A stretch of 64,000 bases of DNA, taken from positions 1-64,000 of the forward strand of contig NZ_FNQN01000006.1 of assembly GCF_900107645.1 (NCBI RefSeq). The letters are read 5' to 3'. The notes below the pieces were generated by a model. It was not told the origin of the DNA and searched no databases. It saw nothing but the letters and a program-made list of their open reading frames with translations. Shown here piece after piece: positions 18,188 through 27,603 of the stretch. Position 1 is the stretch's first letter; the number at the start of each line of letters is the position of its first letter. The DNA is from Desulfuromusa kysingii (lineage in GTDB: Bacteria; Desulfobacterota; Desulfuromonadia; Desulfuromonadales; Geopsychrobacteraceae). A program made the position numbers and the translations under genes.

Positions 18188-19027
18188 ATGAGTCGAATCG
18201 AAGAAGCATTAAAAAAAGTCTCCAGTCAACGGACTAGGGTGAATCAAAATAAATCTACTCTGCGAAATAAAGTAGATGACGCTGCACCGATTCGTCCCAA
18301 AACAGTCAAGAACATGATCAATTCTTTGCTTGATGTTGTTCCGCTTAAGATAGATCATCTTATGTTGGCAACTGCGCGGGATGAAAAAACCATTGTTGTT
18401 GAAGAATTCAATAAGCTGCGGTCAACCGTTATTGCTTTGACCAAAGGTGATAAATTTTTAAATACAATTATGGTGACGAGCACAGCCAGTGAAGAGGGCA
18501 AGTCGATGACAGCTCTGAACCTTGCTATCTCTTTAGCTAAAGAACAGGATCATACGGTTTTGTTAGTCGATACTGATTTGCGCCGCCCATCAGTGCATAA
18601 ATATCTGGATATTAACCCAAAAGTTGGTTTGGTTCATTGTTTGCGAGATAATTTACCGATAGAGAAAGCATTAATAAAGACTGGTGTTGGGAAATTAGTT
18701 ATTCTTCCTGCTGGTGAAGCCGTCAGAGACCCCTTGGATATGCTGTCTTCAAATCGGATGAAGGAGATTGTCCACGAACTAAAAGATCGTTATCCTGAGC
18801 GCTATGTCATTTTTGATACACCCCCTTCTCACCCATTTGCAGATGCCGGAGTGTTGGCAAGTTTCCTCGATGCAACATTATTTGTTGTCAGAGAAGGAAA
18901 GGCCAATAAAGATGATGTGGTTAAAGCTTTAGAAGAGTTTAAGGATCATAACTTGCTTGGCGTTGTATATAACGACGCGCGTGTATTCTTTAAAACGACC
19001 AGCGGCTATTATTATGATTATGATTAA
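18188..19027 (+). CDS. XrtA-associated tyrosine autokinase (BY-kinase)
   Basis: A 279-residue cytoplasmic bacterial tyrosine kinase. The Walker A motif TSTASEEGKS ends at residue 106 (Lys105), the BY-kinase Walker A' motif LLVDTDLRRP is at 125-134, and Walker B lies around VIFDTPPS. The C-terminus ends GYYYDYD, the tyrosine cluster that is autophosphorylated in such kinases and controls assembly with the chain length protein. This is the stand-alone (CapB-like) arrangement, 12 bases after its partner gene. Confidence 0.93.
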   Translation: MSRIEEALKKVSSQRTRVNQNKSTLRNKVDDAAPIRPKTVKNMINSLLDVVPLKIDHLMLATARDEKTIVVEEFNKLRSTVIALTKGDKFLNTIMVTSTASEEGKSMTALNLAISLAKEQDHTVLLVDTDLRRPSVHKYLDINPKVGLVHCLRDNLPIEKALIKTGVGKLVILPAGEAVRDPLDMLSSNRMKEIVHELKDRYPERYVIFDTPPSHPFADAGVLASFLDATLFVVREGKANKDDVVKALEEFKDHNLLGVVYNDARVFFKTTSGYYYDYD

Positions 19028-19091
19028 ATAGTTTATTTATTGCAGAATTGTGCATGTAGCCTGATTTTGCCATTTCTACAAGGGGCGAATT

Positions 19092-20336
19092 ATGAAATCA
19101 TTGAAAATTTCTGTTGTTATTCTAATGTCTATTTGTTTTGTCTTTTCGACAATAAGTTCATGGGCTGAAGTTGAAATACACCCCCGCCTAACTGTTGAGG
19201 AAGAGTATAATGATAATATTTTTCTTGACTCAGCAAATGAAGAAGAGGATTGGATTACGACAATTCAGCCAGGTGTCAATTTAAGTTATCAAAATCGTTC
19301 GGTTGAAGCATCGGTCGACTATTCACTTCGCTATCGTCTGTATAAAAATAATGATAGTGAAAATCTGGATGACTTTAAGGATGTTCAGCAGGCAGACGCC
19401 AATGCACTGTTTTTTCGTGGACGACCATTTACCCTGTACCTTGCAGAAGTTATCAGCCGTGAAACCATTGATGAGCGTGATGATTACGCTTACAGTGATG
19501 CTGAAAATAGATCAACGGTCTATCGGACCACAGTAACTCCAGAATATCGACTTCAGTTGATGCCAACCTTCTCCCTTCTTTTTGGTTATACCTATTCTCG
19601 GGCAGACTATGTTGACCCTCGCGGGGATGATACTGAAGAACATGAAGGACGTATCTCGTTGGTGAAGCAGCTATCAGCGAGTTCAGAAGCCTTTGCACGT
19701 TATGCTTATGCGATTGAAATGTCAGATGACAACGCTGATGAGTTTGACAGACAGGACTATATCTTAGGTTTGACTCAGCAGTTAGGTGGCCGTACGACTC
19801 TATCATTGGAAGGTGGTTATAGCCAGATTGATTATGACTCCGGCTTGGATACAGACAGTACGACTTGGCTTGTCGATATAGCCTACCGTCTTTCTCAACC
19901 TGTGACGTTTTCCTTGACCTATTCTCAAGATTTCGTTGTGACGGCAGAAGATGGGCTTACAGAGACAAAAGAGGCACGCTTTGGTGCTGCATATGTGAAA
20001 GAGTCTTTAACCGCATCGACTGAGATCTTCTGGAACAATTCTGATTATATCCGTCTTGATCGGGAAGATACGGCCTATGGTGTCCGTTTTGACTTTGCCA
20101 AACCGTTGGCCAGAGCTGTCACCGTCAATTTTGATGCTGAGTACGAATATGCACAGTTCGATGACCTTGATGTCAATGAAGATGTGAATCGAATGACCTT
20201 CGGCACCTCCCTTGATTACGAATATCGCCGTTTCTTGGCATCTCTTGGATATCGTTTCCGCATCAACGAATCTGATATCGATGACAATGATTATAATAAT
20301 AATATTATCACTTTGAGTGTGACAGTCAGGTTTTAA
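19092..20336 (+). CDS. XrtA-associated outer-membrane beta-barrel protein
   Basis: A 414-residue protein with a signal peptide (about 1-25, cleaved after SSWA) and an almost continuous series of amphipathic strands ending in Phe (NNIITLSVTVRF), the signature of an outer-membrane barrel. Acidic loops (DEEDW, GDDTEEHEG) would face outside. It fits the PEP-CTERM system-associated barrel family (TIGR03016) and is a candidate for the outer-membrane exit port alongside the Wza-like protein. Confidence 0.85.
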   Translation: MKSLKISVVILMSICFVFSTISSWAEVEIHPRLTVEEEYNDNIFLDSANEEEDWITTIQPGVNLSYQNRSVEASVDYSLRYRLYKNNDSENLDDFKDVQQADANALFFRGRPFTLYLAEVISRETIDERDDYAYSDAENRSTVYRTTVTPEYRLQLMPTFSLLFGYTYSRADYVDPRGDDTEEHEGRISLVKQLSASSEAFARYAYAIEMSDDNADEFDRQDYILGLTQQLGGRTTLSLEGGYSQIDYDSGLDTDSTTWLVDIAYRLSQPVTFSLTYSQDFVVTAEDGLTETKEARFGAAYVKESLTASTEIFWNNSDYIRLDREDTAYGVRFDFAKPLARAVTVNFDAEYEYAQFDDLDVNEDVNRMTFGTSLDYEYRRFLASLGYRFRINESDIDDNDYNNNIITLSVTVRF

Positions 20337-20339
20337 AAT

Positions 20340-21470
20340 ATGTACACAGAGTTTTTTGGTCTGAGTGCTAAACCCTTTGACCTTCTACCTAACCCCAAAT
20401 TTCTTTATTTAAGTAAAGGGCATCGTAAAGCTCTCAGTTATCTGCAATACGGCGTTCAAGAAAATGCTGGATTTACCCTGCTGACCGGGGAGGTTGGTTC
20501 TGGTAAAACGACTCTGCTCCGAGACATCATTAACAAGATAAGTACTGATGTTACCTTGTCAATGATTTTCAACACGCGTGTTGACGGATATCAGCTCGTC
20601 GCCATGATCAATACTGATTTCGGTTTGGAAACAAAAGGTAAAGATAAGGTTGAGCTCATAACCGACTTAAATGACTTTCTATTAGAGGAGTGTACGTCGA
20701 ACCGTCAACCTATTATTATTATTGATGAGGCGCAGAACCTTTCAGAGGAAGGTTTAGAAGAAATCCGTTTACTCTCTAATCTTGAAGCCGACAACTTTAA
20801 GATGGTGCAAATCATCCTTGTTGGACAACCAGAATTAAAACAAATTATTGCTAAGCCATCATTGCGACAATTGCGACAACGGATCAGCATAAGTTGTCAC
20901 CTCAACCCTTTAAATCGTGAAGAAACTGAGGAATATATCTATCATCGTCTCGCCACTGTTGGTAATCGCGACTGTGTGACTTTTCAGGATGGTGTTATTG
21001 ATGCCATTTTCCGTTTTAGCGGTGGTGTCCCACGGTTGATTAATCTGATTTGTGACTTTCTTCTTCTATCGGCTTTTGTCGAAGAGACGAAAGTGATCGA
21101 TATGGATCTTGTTCAAGATGCTTTGACCGAACTCTCTTTTGATGAGCCTGTTATGCAGGGAAGTGGTTTTGATGCTTCAAGTGGGCCTCATGACCCCGTT
21201 GATCTGAATAGCCGATTAGCTCGCATTGAGGATAACTATGCCAAACTTAACGCTAACCGCTCCGAAAAAGAAGCTATCCTTGAACGACTTTCCAGCCAAG
21301 GAAGTATTCTTGAATATCTGATTAATCAGCAACAAACTCAATTTGGACAATTTGATGATCATTTGAAAAAAATATCGGCACAAATTGACAGATTGCGACA
21401 ATCACTTCTTGTTGACGGCAAGCGGTCGAGCATTGAAGAGTCTATGGGGCTTAGATCCAAAATTGAATAA
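20340..21470 (+). CDS. XrtA-associated ExeA-like AAA ATPase
   Basis: A 376-residue ATPase related to ExeA/GspA. Walker A is GEVGSGKTT at 50-58, Walker B IIIIDEAQNL at 125-134, and the sensor region LRQLRQRISISCHLNPL follows. The C-terminal third is polar and likely coiled coil. The family member TIGR03015 is a constant neighbour in XrtA loci and is thought to energise assembly of the export apparatus, though its exact role is unknown. It starts three bases after the barrel gene. Confidence 0.92.
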   Translation: MYTEFFGLSAKPFDLLPNPKFLYLSKGHRKALSYLQYGVQENAGFTLLTGEVGSGKTTLLRDIINKISTDVTLSMIFNTRVDGYQLVAMINTDFGLETKGKDKVELITDLNDFLLEECTSNRQPIIIIDEAQNLSEEGLEEIRLLSNLEADNFKMVQIILVGQPELKQIIAKPSLRQLRQRISISCHLNPLNREETEEYIYHRLATVGNRDCVTFQDGVIDAIFRFSGGVPRLINLICDFLLLSAFVEETKVIDMDLVQDALTELSFDEPVMQGSGFDASSGPHDPVDLNSRLARIEDNYAKLNANRSEKEAILERLSSQGSILEYLINQQQTQFGQFDDHLKKISAQIDRLRQSLLVDGKRSSIEESMGLRSKIE

Positions 21471-21564
21471 TTTAACCACAAGCAATGTTGTGAGCAGTTT
21501 AAAGTTAAGCCTGTCTTTCACTTTGTTTTAGGTTCCTTTAAATTAAGAAAGAGGATGAAATCGC

Positions 21565-22497
21565 GTGAAAATACTGGTGACTGGCGGGGGGGGCTTCATC
21601 GGTTCCCATCTCGTTGATGTGTTAATTGCAAAAAAGAATAATGTCACGGTTCTCGATAATTTCAGTACCGGACATCGTACCAACCTTCCTTTAAGTCATC
21701 CGCGGTTGAAGATTATTGAGGGTGATATCCGCGATCCCGAAATCGTTTTACATGCAGCAAAAAATTGCGATGCAATCGTTCATTTGGCTGCAGTAGCCTC
21801 CGTTCAAGCTTCTGTTGATGATCCAATTGAAACCCATCAGGTTAATCTGGTTGGTACGGTTAATCTTTTAGAAGCAGCCAAGCGACATGCTATTAAACGC
21901 TTTGTTTTTGCCTCTTCTGCTGCCGTTTATGGCAACACTGAAGTTATCCCGGTTTCAGAATCTACAAAACTGGCACCTTTAACCCCCTATGCCGCCGATA
22001 AACTGGCAAGTGAATATTATATTGATTTTTATCGTCGCCAATATGATTTATCGCCGGTCATTTTTCGCTTTTTTAATATTTTTGGTCCTAGACAAGATCC
22101 ATCTTCCCCTTATTCTGGTGTTATCAGCATTTTTATGCAAAGAGCGATCAACCGCCAGACCTTGACTGTTTTTGGTGATGGAGAACAGAGTCGTGATTTT
22201 GTCTATGTTGCTGACCTTGTGGCGCTAATAGCTGCTGCGGTTCGTAGTCAGTGTGCATACCAATCCGCTATGAATGTTGGAAATGGTCTGCAAACAAATT
22301 TGAATCAGTTGTTGGCATTGATACAAAGGTTGTCTGGTAATCAACTTGATATCTGCTATTCTTTACCGCGGTCTGGAGATATAAAATACTCGCTAGCAGA
22401 TAACAGCAAGATTGTGGATTTATTACAATACCAACAAGAGTATTCAGTTGCAAGAGGATTAAAGCTGACTTATGATTGGTATCTTACTAAGTGTTGA
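21565..22497 (+). CDS. NAD-dependent sugar epimerase/dehydratase (GalE-like)
   Basis: An extended short-chain dehydrogenase of 310 residues acting on a nucleotide sugar, probably a UDP-hexose 4-epimerase. Visible: TGGGGFIGSH at 6-15 (NAD binding), Ser117/Ser118 in FASSAAVYG and the catalytic YAADK at 142-146, plus RFFNIFGPRQ. The start is GTG at 21565, nine bases after AAGAGGA. A G8 run at 21586-21593 encodes the glycines of the NAD motif. Confidence 0.88.
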   Translation: MKILVTGGGGFIGSHLVDVLIAKKNNVTVLDNFSTGHRTNLPLSHPRLKIIEGDIRDPEIVLHAAKNCDAIVHLAAVASVQASVDDPIETHQVNLVGTVNLLEAAKRHAIKRFVFASSAAVYGNTEVIPVSESTKLAPLTPYAADKLASEYYIDFYRRQYDLSPVIFRFFNIFGPRQDPSSPYSGVISIFMQRAINRQTLTVFGDGEQSRDFVYVADLVALIAAAVRSQCAYQSAMNVGNGLQTNLNQLLALIQRLSGNQLDICYSLPRSGDIKYSLADNSKIVDLLQYQQEYSVARGLKLTYDWYLTKC

Positions 22498-22608
22498 ACG
22501 ACTCATTGGATTGTTTGAACACAGATTTTCACAATGATAAAAACATAATACTTAGAACATGTTAAAGTTAAGTCATTGGCATTGTTCATGACAATAGGAG
22601 ATTGGAAT

Positions 22609-23925
22609 TTGATAACAATAGATAAAATAATTAATCGGCAAGCTAAGATAGCTATTGTGGGTTTAGGGTATGTCGGCCTTCCTCTGGCTGCAGCTTTTGG
22701 AAAAAAAGTCGATGTCATTGGATTTGAAATTCATGCAGAAAAGGTTAAACAGTTACTGTCTGGCTATGATGCTACCGGTGAACTGTCAGCCGAAGACCTG
22801 AAAAAGACACGGATTGAATACACGACAGATCCCAAAGATTTAAAATTAGCTGATTTTATTATCGTTACTGTTCCAACTCCCATTGATCAGAATAATAACC
22901 CCGACTTAACCCCTATGGAAAAAGCGTCAAAGACAATTGGTCAGAACTTGAAAAATGGAACAATTATCGTTTATGAGTCGACCGTTTATCCGGGAGTGAC
23001 AGAAGATATATGTGTCCCAATTCTCGAGCGTGAATCGGGTTTAAAATGTGGGGTTGATTTTAAGGTTGGCTATTCTCCAGAACGGATCAATCCAGGAGAT
23101 AAGGTTCATACAGTTGAAAAAATCATGAAGGTCGTCTCCGGTATGGATGAGGCGACTCTGGAAATAGTTGCTCAGGTCTATTCACTGGTTATCACTGCTG
23201 GTGTTCATCGTGCCTCAAGTATCAAAGTTGCAGAGGCGGCAAAAGTTATTGAGAATACCCAACGCGATCTTAACATTGCGTTGATCAATGAATTATCGCT
23301 GATCTTTAACAAGTTGGACATTCCGACCATGGATGTCCTTGCTGCCGCTGGAACCAAGTGGAATTTTCTTAAGTTTACTCCGGGCTTAGTTGGTGGTCAC
23401 TGTATTGGGGTTGATCCTTATTACCTGACCCACAAAGCAGAACAGATCGGTTATTTGCCCCAGGTCATCCTTGCAGGTCGTCGTATCAATGATGGTATGG
23501 GAAAATATGTTGCTGAAAATACAGTGAAGCAGATGATTCGCTCCGGTAAAGTTATTAAAGGCTCCAAAGTTCTTATCCTGGGTCTGACCTTTAAAGAAGA
23601 TGTTCCGGATATCCGCAACACAAAGGTTGTTGGCATTGTTAAAGAACTTAAAGATTACGGTGTCGAAGTTATGGTTCATGATCCTTGGGCTGACCCTGAT
23701 GAAACCCGCTATGAATATGGCTTGGAGTTGATTGATCTGAATGCTGTCGGCAAGGTTGATGCGGTGATTTATGCTGTGAGTCACAAAGCATTTGCGGATA
23801 TTGGAATTTCTGCTCTTACACAATTTTGTACAAATGGCAACGGTAACGGTGTCGTTGTTGATGTTAAATCAATTCTTAAGCGGCGAGACGTTGAGAATGC
23901 GGGTCTAACCTATTGGTCTTTGTGA
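22609..23925 (+). CDS. nucleotide sugar dehydrogenase (TviB/WbpA-like)
   Basis: Oxidises C6 of a UDP-sugar to a uronic acid in two NAD-dependent steps. The N-terminal IVGLGYVGLPLAAAFGKK, VPTPIDQNNNPDL, and the active-site segment TPGLVGGHCIGVDPYYL with its catalytic Cys are present. Sequence style is that of the Vi-antigen TviB group (UDP-GlcNAc/GalNAc dehydrogenases) rather than UDP-glucose dehydrogenase, which is encoded separately at 61210. The best start is TTG at 22609, eight bases after AGGAG, giving 438 residues; upstream ATG and TTG codons lack a site. Confidence 0.88.
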   Translation: MITIDKIINRQAKIAIVGLGYVGLPLAAAFGKKVDVIGFEIHAEKVKQLLSGYDATGELSAEDLKKTRIEYTTDPKDLKLADFIIVTVPTPIDQNNNPDLTPMEKASKTIGQNLKNGTIIVYESTVYPGVTEDICVPILERESGLKCGVDFKVGYSPERINPGDKVHTVEKIMKVVSGMDEATLEIVAQVYSLVITAGVHRASSIKVAEAAKVIENTQRDLNIALINELSLIFNKLDIPTMDVLAAAGTKWNFLKFTPGLVGGHCIGVDPYYLTHKAEQIGYLPQVILAGRRINDGMGKYVAENTVKQMIRSGKVIKGSKVLILGLTFKEDVPDIRNTKVVGIVKELKDYGVEVMVHDPWADPDETRYEYGLELIDLNAVGKVDAVIYAVSHKAFADIGISALTQFCTNGNGNGVVVDVKSILKRRDVENAGLTYWSL

Positions 23926-23937
23926 TAAATGCCTTAT

Positions 23938-23977
23938 TGCCGCAGATGAACACAGATAAAGACGGATAAAATCAATT
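23938..23977 (+). repeat. interspersed GCCGCAGAT repeat, copy 1
   Basis: GCCGCAGATGAACACAGATAAA followed by a GACGGATAAAATCAATT tail. It belongs to a family of imperfect CAGAT-rich repeats with copies near 40442, 56195, 56721, 57423, 57537, 59927 and 61015, always between genes. Confidence 0.75.
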
Positions 23978-24026
23978 CAGCTGTTATTGATATTTTTAGG
24001 ACACCTGTTGAAGGATTGAACAACTT

Positions 24027-24908
24027 ATGGCGATAAAAAATTATCTTACTATCGATGTTGAAGATTATTTTCACGTTTCAGCATTCGAAAAACTTTCCGC
24101 TCCTGAAACGTGGGCTGGACGTGAGTGTCGGGTTGAACGTAATACTGACTTGGTTCTCTCACTACTTGCTGACAATGAAGTTAAAGCCACTTTTTTTATC
24201 CTCGGTTGGGTTGCTGAACGATACCCGCAACTAGCAGTTAAAATTGCAAATCTAGGCCATGAAGTCGCAAGCCATGGTTATCTTCATCAACGGGTTGCGT
24301 TACAGGATCGTGAGACTTACAAACAGGATATCCGTCGTGGAAAAGGGTTGTTGGAAGATCAAATTGGGGCTGCTGTCCTGGGTTATCGTGCTCCAAGCTA
24401 TTCGATTACCCGCCAGACCTCTTGGGCTTTTGATGAATTGCTTGAGGCGGGATTTAAATATGATTCCAGTATTTTCCCGATGCAGCATGACTTCTATGGG
24501 ATTCCTGACTGGCCAAGGTTTTCGGGATATGCAGTAAAAAATGGGGGCAAATGGGAAGATAGTCCAGCATTAATGGATGGACAAACGGGTATTCAGGAGA
24601 TTCCAATTACAACCTTGCAATTTGGAGATAGAAATCTGCCTATTGCAGGTGGTGGTTACTTTCGCCTGCTTCCATACGCCATAACCCGGTGGGGTTTGAA
24701 ACAGATTAATAACAAGGAGCAAGAGCCCTTTGTTTTTTATCTGCATCCTTGGGAATTTGATCCACAGCAGCCACGAATGGCCGGTGCAAGTGCCAAAAGC
24801 CGGTTCAGGCATTATTTGAATTTGGGTAAGACTGAAAGTCGTTTCAAGAGATTAATATCAGATTTTTCTTTTAGTTCAATAAAGCATGGATTGTCGATGT
24901 CCGATTGA
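24027..24908 (+). CDS. XrtA-associated polysaccharide deacetylase (NodB family)
   Basis: A 293-residue carbohydrate esterase family 4 enzyme that removes acetyl groups from GlcNAc-type residues. Metal-binding and catalytic marks: TIDVEDYFHVS (catalytic Asp and metal Asp region), SHGYLHQRV with the two metal His, GYRAPSYSI and the late YLHPWEFDP. The layout matches the XrtA/PEP-CTERM deacetylase (TIGR03006). It has no signal peptide, as usual for this family. Confidence 0.92.
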   Translation: MAIKNYLTIDVEDYFHVSAFEKLSAPETWAGRECRVERNTDLVLSLLADNEVKATFFILGWVAERYPQLAVKIANLGHEVASHGYLHQRVALQDRETYKQDIRRGKGLLEDQIGAAVLGYRAPSYSITRQTSWAFDELLEAGFKYDSSIFPMQHDFYGIPDWPRFSGYAVKNGGKWEDSPALMDGQTGIQEIPITTLQFGDRNLPIAGGGYFRLLPYAITRWGLKQINNKEQEPFVFYLHPWEFDPQQPRMAGASAKSRFRHYLNLGKTESRFKRLISDFSFSSIKHGLSMSD

Positions 24909-24977
24909 CCTTTTTCTCCACTGGTACAATCAGAATAAATTGTTTGGCTGCGATATCTTGGCATTTACAGTAATCGA

Positions 24978-26468
24978 GTGAAGCTTTGGATCTCTATGAT
25001 AGGTAAGTCTTTACATGTTATCCTTTACAGATTGAGCCTTGATGCTGGATTTAAGGGTTCCGGCAAAGTTTTTGTCTGTTTATTCTTAATCCTTCTCGTA
25101 TGGGGATGCGATCGCTCTGCTCTCGATCAAGGTCCTCCTGTCCACGAAGATGATATGGCTGTAGATATCTGGGTGTGCCCAGAAAAGGCGCATCTGCTCG
25201 TTGGTCAGTCATTGTCTTTTGTCGCAACAATAAGTGATTTTGCAGGAAATATTCTTTCAGCACGAACGGCCACTCCCACACTTAAAGTAGGTTCTCTGAA
25301 GCAGGTGAAAGCGACTATTGGTGATTCTGCAGGGAGAACAGGGAAGGTTTTGTCCTGGTCCTCCAATCGTCCCTCTCTGGTGAAAGTTGATGAACAAGGG
25401 TATGTCACTGCATTAGCTGCCGGGAATGCGATGATAATCGCAACATTTGAAGGACAAAGCAGAGCTGTCGAGGTGACTGTCTCCGACCTTCAGACCGAAG
25501 AATTATCGGTTTCACCGATCGAGGCTCGGTTGCTGGTAGGAGAATCACTAATATTCAGTATTGTGTCAAAAACAACAGGTGACAAAGTTTTTACCAAAGA
25601 GATCTCTTGGAGGGTAGATCCTCCGTCAAAGGCATCTATAGACGCAAACGGTTTCCTGACAGCAACAGCTCCTGGGGATATCACAATCATTGCAGAAACT
25701 ACAGATGAGATCGCCACGGCTACCCTTCAAGTTATTCCTGTTACTACTATCTATGGTCTGGATTTTCCAGGTAGTGCCAAAGTCCGTAATACGATGCGGT
25801 TTGAATTTGATAAGCCTTTGCCTGCTTTTCCCGCGACATATATCTGGCACCTCTATCCAAGACAACAGAAATCCTACTATACTGCTTTTTTCTGGGGCAA
25901 TAATGGAGCATTTTTCCCCTCAAATACCTTCTATGGTTTTCATCCTTATCCAGACTGGCAATCAGAGTCGCAGCACTTTTGGGAGATTGCAGCTCCACCC
26001 GGTAAAGATGTAACCAATGACAGTAACGTGATTTATGACCGCTGGTATACTCAGGTCGCAATTTGTTGGATATCAGAGGCGTCAACAATTCACGAGTTTT
26101 ATTGGGACTGGCCAGACATGAGTAAAGTAATACGATATTCTGTTGACATTTCCCCTGATCCTCCTGCACCGGTGCTTGCGGTTGGGGATGCTCCATGGAA
26201 TCCTGGACACGAGGTTTGGAACGGTGTGCTTCGTGGTTTTCAGTTTTATGACAAGGTGTTGACACTCAGTGAAATCGAGCAGGAAATTAAAACACCGGGA
26301 TCAGTACAACTGCCGTGGTATCTAAATTTAAACCCGACACCAGAAAACATTGTAGATCAAAGTGGTAGCGGCCATCATCCGATGTGGGTAGGACCGGAGC
26401 GTCCCATTTTATGGCAGGGATTGATAACAGGGGGTACAGCAATCCAAACGGCAGTTTCACCTCGCTAA
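24978..26468 (+). CDS. predicted lipoprotein with tandem Big_2-type Ig-like domains
   Basis: I do not recognise a specific family. The protein has a hydrophobic segment ending LLVWGC, a good lipobox at about residue 44, so the true start may be later than the GTG at 24978 (ATG at 24996 is possible; neither has a strong ribosome binding site). Two bacterial Ig-like domains follow (SWSSNRPSLVKVDEQGYVTAL at about 117-137 and a second near 207-235). The C-terminal half is Trp- and Tyr-rich and includes FYDKVLTLSEIEQEI, typical of LamG-like domains. It may bind the polysaccharide at the cell surface. Confidence 0.6.
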   Translation: MKLWISMIGKSLHVILYRLSLDAGFKGSGKVFVCLFLILLVWGCDRSALDQGPPVHEDDMAVDIWVCPEKAHLLVGQSLSFVATISDFAGNILSARTATPTLKVGSLKQVKATIGDSAGRTGKVLSWSSNRPSLVKVDEQGYVTALAAGNAMIIATFEGQSRAVEVTVSDLQTEELSVSPIEARLLVGESLIFSIVSKTTGDKVFTKEISWRVDPPSKASIDANGFLTATAPGDITIIAETTDEIATATLQVIPVTTIYGLDFPGSAKVRNTMRFEFDKPLPAFPATYIWHLYPRQQKSYYTAFFWGNNGAFFPSNTFYGFHPYPDWQSESQHFWEIAAPPGKDVTNDSNVIYDRWYTQVAICWISEASTIHEFYWDWPDMSKVIRYSVDISPDPPAPVLAVGDAPWNPGHEVWNGVLRGFQFYDKVLTLSEIEQEIKTPGSVQLPWYLNLNPTPENIVDQSGSGHHPMWVGPERPILWQGLITGGTAIQTAVSPR

Positions 26469-26539
26469 TTATAGTTTCAATTCCGCTGAGCAGATAAGTT
26501 TTAATTTTAAGCTCTCTATCGAGGTTTATAATAATAATT

Positions 26540-27577
26540 ATGCAAATACGTAAAGCTACGGATCAGGATGAAGAGGAATGGAATCGTTATGTTTTAGACC
26601 ATCCAGATAGTCTCGCTTACCATCAGTTTGCTTGGAAGAAGGCCGTAACCGAGGCCTACCGATTTAAGTCCTGCTATCTTATTGCTGAAGAGGATGAACA
26701 AATCTGTGGCGTACTTCCCATGATCATCCTTAAATGCCCTTTTTGTGGATGCAACTATGTCTCTCTGCCGTATTGTGATGTTGGGGGATGCTTAGTCGAT
26801 AGCGCAGAGATTGAAACGCTGCTTATTCATAAGGCGAAAGAATTGGGAATTGAGGATGGTATTTCAGGGATCGAATATAGAACGGGGCAACACCGAACTT
26901 CAGTTGAAGATGTAACGGATGGTGATCAGAAAGTCAGGATGGTTCTAGAGCTCCCAACATCATCGGAAATCTATCTGAGCAGTTTAAAATCAAAATTGCG
27001 TAGCCAAATTAAAAAACCGCTTAAAGACGGTTTGACAGCTAAATTGGGTGGTCTTGAATTAGTTAGTGATTTCTATCAGATTTTTTCTGAAAATATGCGC
27101 GATCTTGGTTCTCCTGTTCATAGCCTTAAGTGGATAAAGGCCATTGTCAGAAATTATGCCAACAGTGCTCAAATTGGTCTCGTATTTACTCCAGATGGTG
27201 AGTTAGCTGCTGGCGGAATTATCCTGATGCATCGAGAGACTGTATCTATTCCTTGGGCATCCTCGTTGCGGCGTTATAATTCTCAAAATGCTAACGTTCT
27301 CCTTTATTGGAACTTTTTGTCATTCGCTGCTGATCATGGGTATAAAATTTTCGATTTTGGACGATCAACGATCGGTGAAGGTACGTATCGGTTCAAAAAA
27401 CAATGGGGAGCTACACCAAGGCCCCTCTTATGGTCTGATTTATTGGCAGATAAAGAGGAGCTAATTCCTTTTAAACCTTCAAAACTTAGAATGATTTCTG
27501 AAAGGATTTGGATGAAAATGCCGCTTTTCTGGTGTAACAGTTTAGGACCACTTATTCGTCGATATATCTCTCTCTAA
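26540..27577 (+). CDS. XrtA-associated FemAB-like acyl/aminoacyl transferase
   Basis: A 345-residue protein of two GNAT-like halves, the fold of FemAB peptidyltransferases. Characteristic pieces: YHQFAWKKAVTEAYRF near the N-terminus, KSKLRSQIKKPLKDG, a central GGIILMHRETVSIPWASS and FDFGRSTIGEGTYRFKKQWG close to the C-terminus. It fits TIGR03019, a regular member of XrtA loci. The donor is unknown; it could attach an amino acid to a sugar, given the amidotransferase at 35964. Confidence 0.9.
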   Translation: MQIRKATDQDEEEWNRYVLDHPDSLAYHQFAWKKAVTEAYRFKSCYLIAEEDEQICGVLPMIILKCPFCGCNYVSLPYCDVGGCLVDSAEIETLLIHKAKELGIEDGISGIEYRTGQHRTSVEDVTDGDQKVRMVLELPTSSEIYLSSLKSKLRSQIKKPLKDGLTAKLGGLELVSDFYQIFSENMRDLGSPVHSLKWIKAIVRNYANSAQIGLVFTPDGELAAGGIILMHRETVSIPWASSLRRYNSQNANVLLYWNFLSFAADHGYKIFDFGRSTIGEGTYRFKKQWGATPRPLLWSDLLADKEELIPFKPSKLRMISERIWMKMPLFWCNSLGPLIRRYISL

Positions 27578-27603
27578 TGTGATTCGGGTGAAATGCTTTA
27601 AAG

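Noticed and set aside
25747-26265. 172-residue minus-strand frame inside the Ig-domain lipoprotein gene
   Set aside because: It lacks a ribosome binding site and any domain; the plus frame has clear Ig-like domains.
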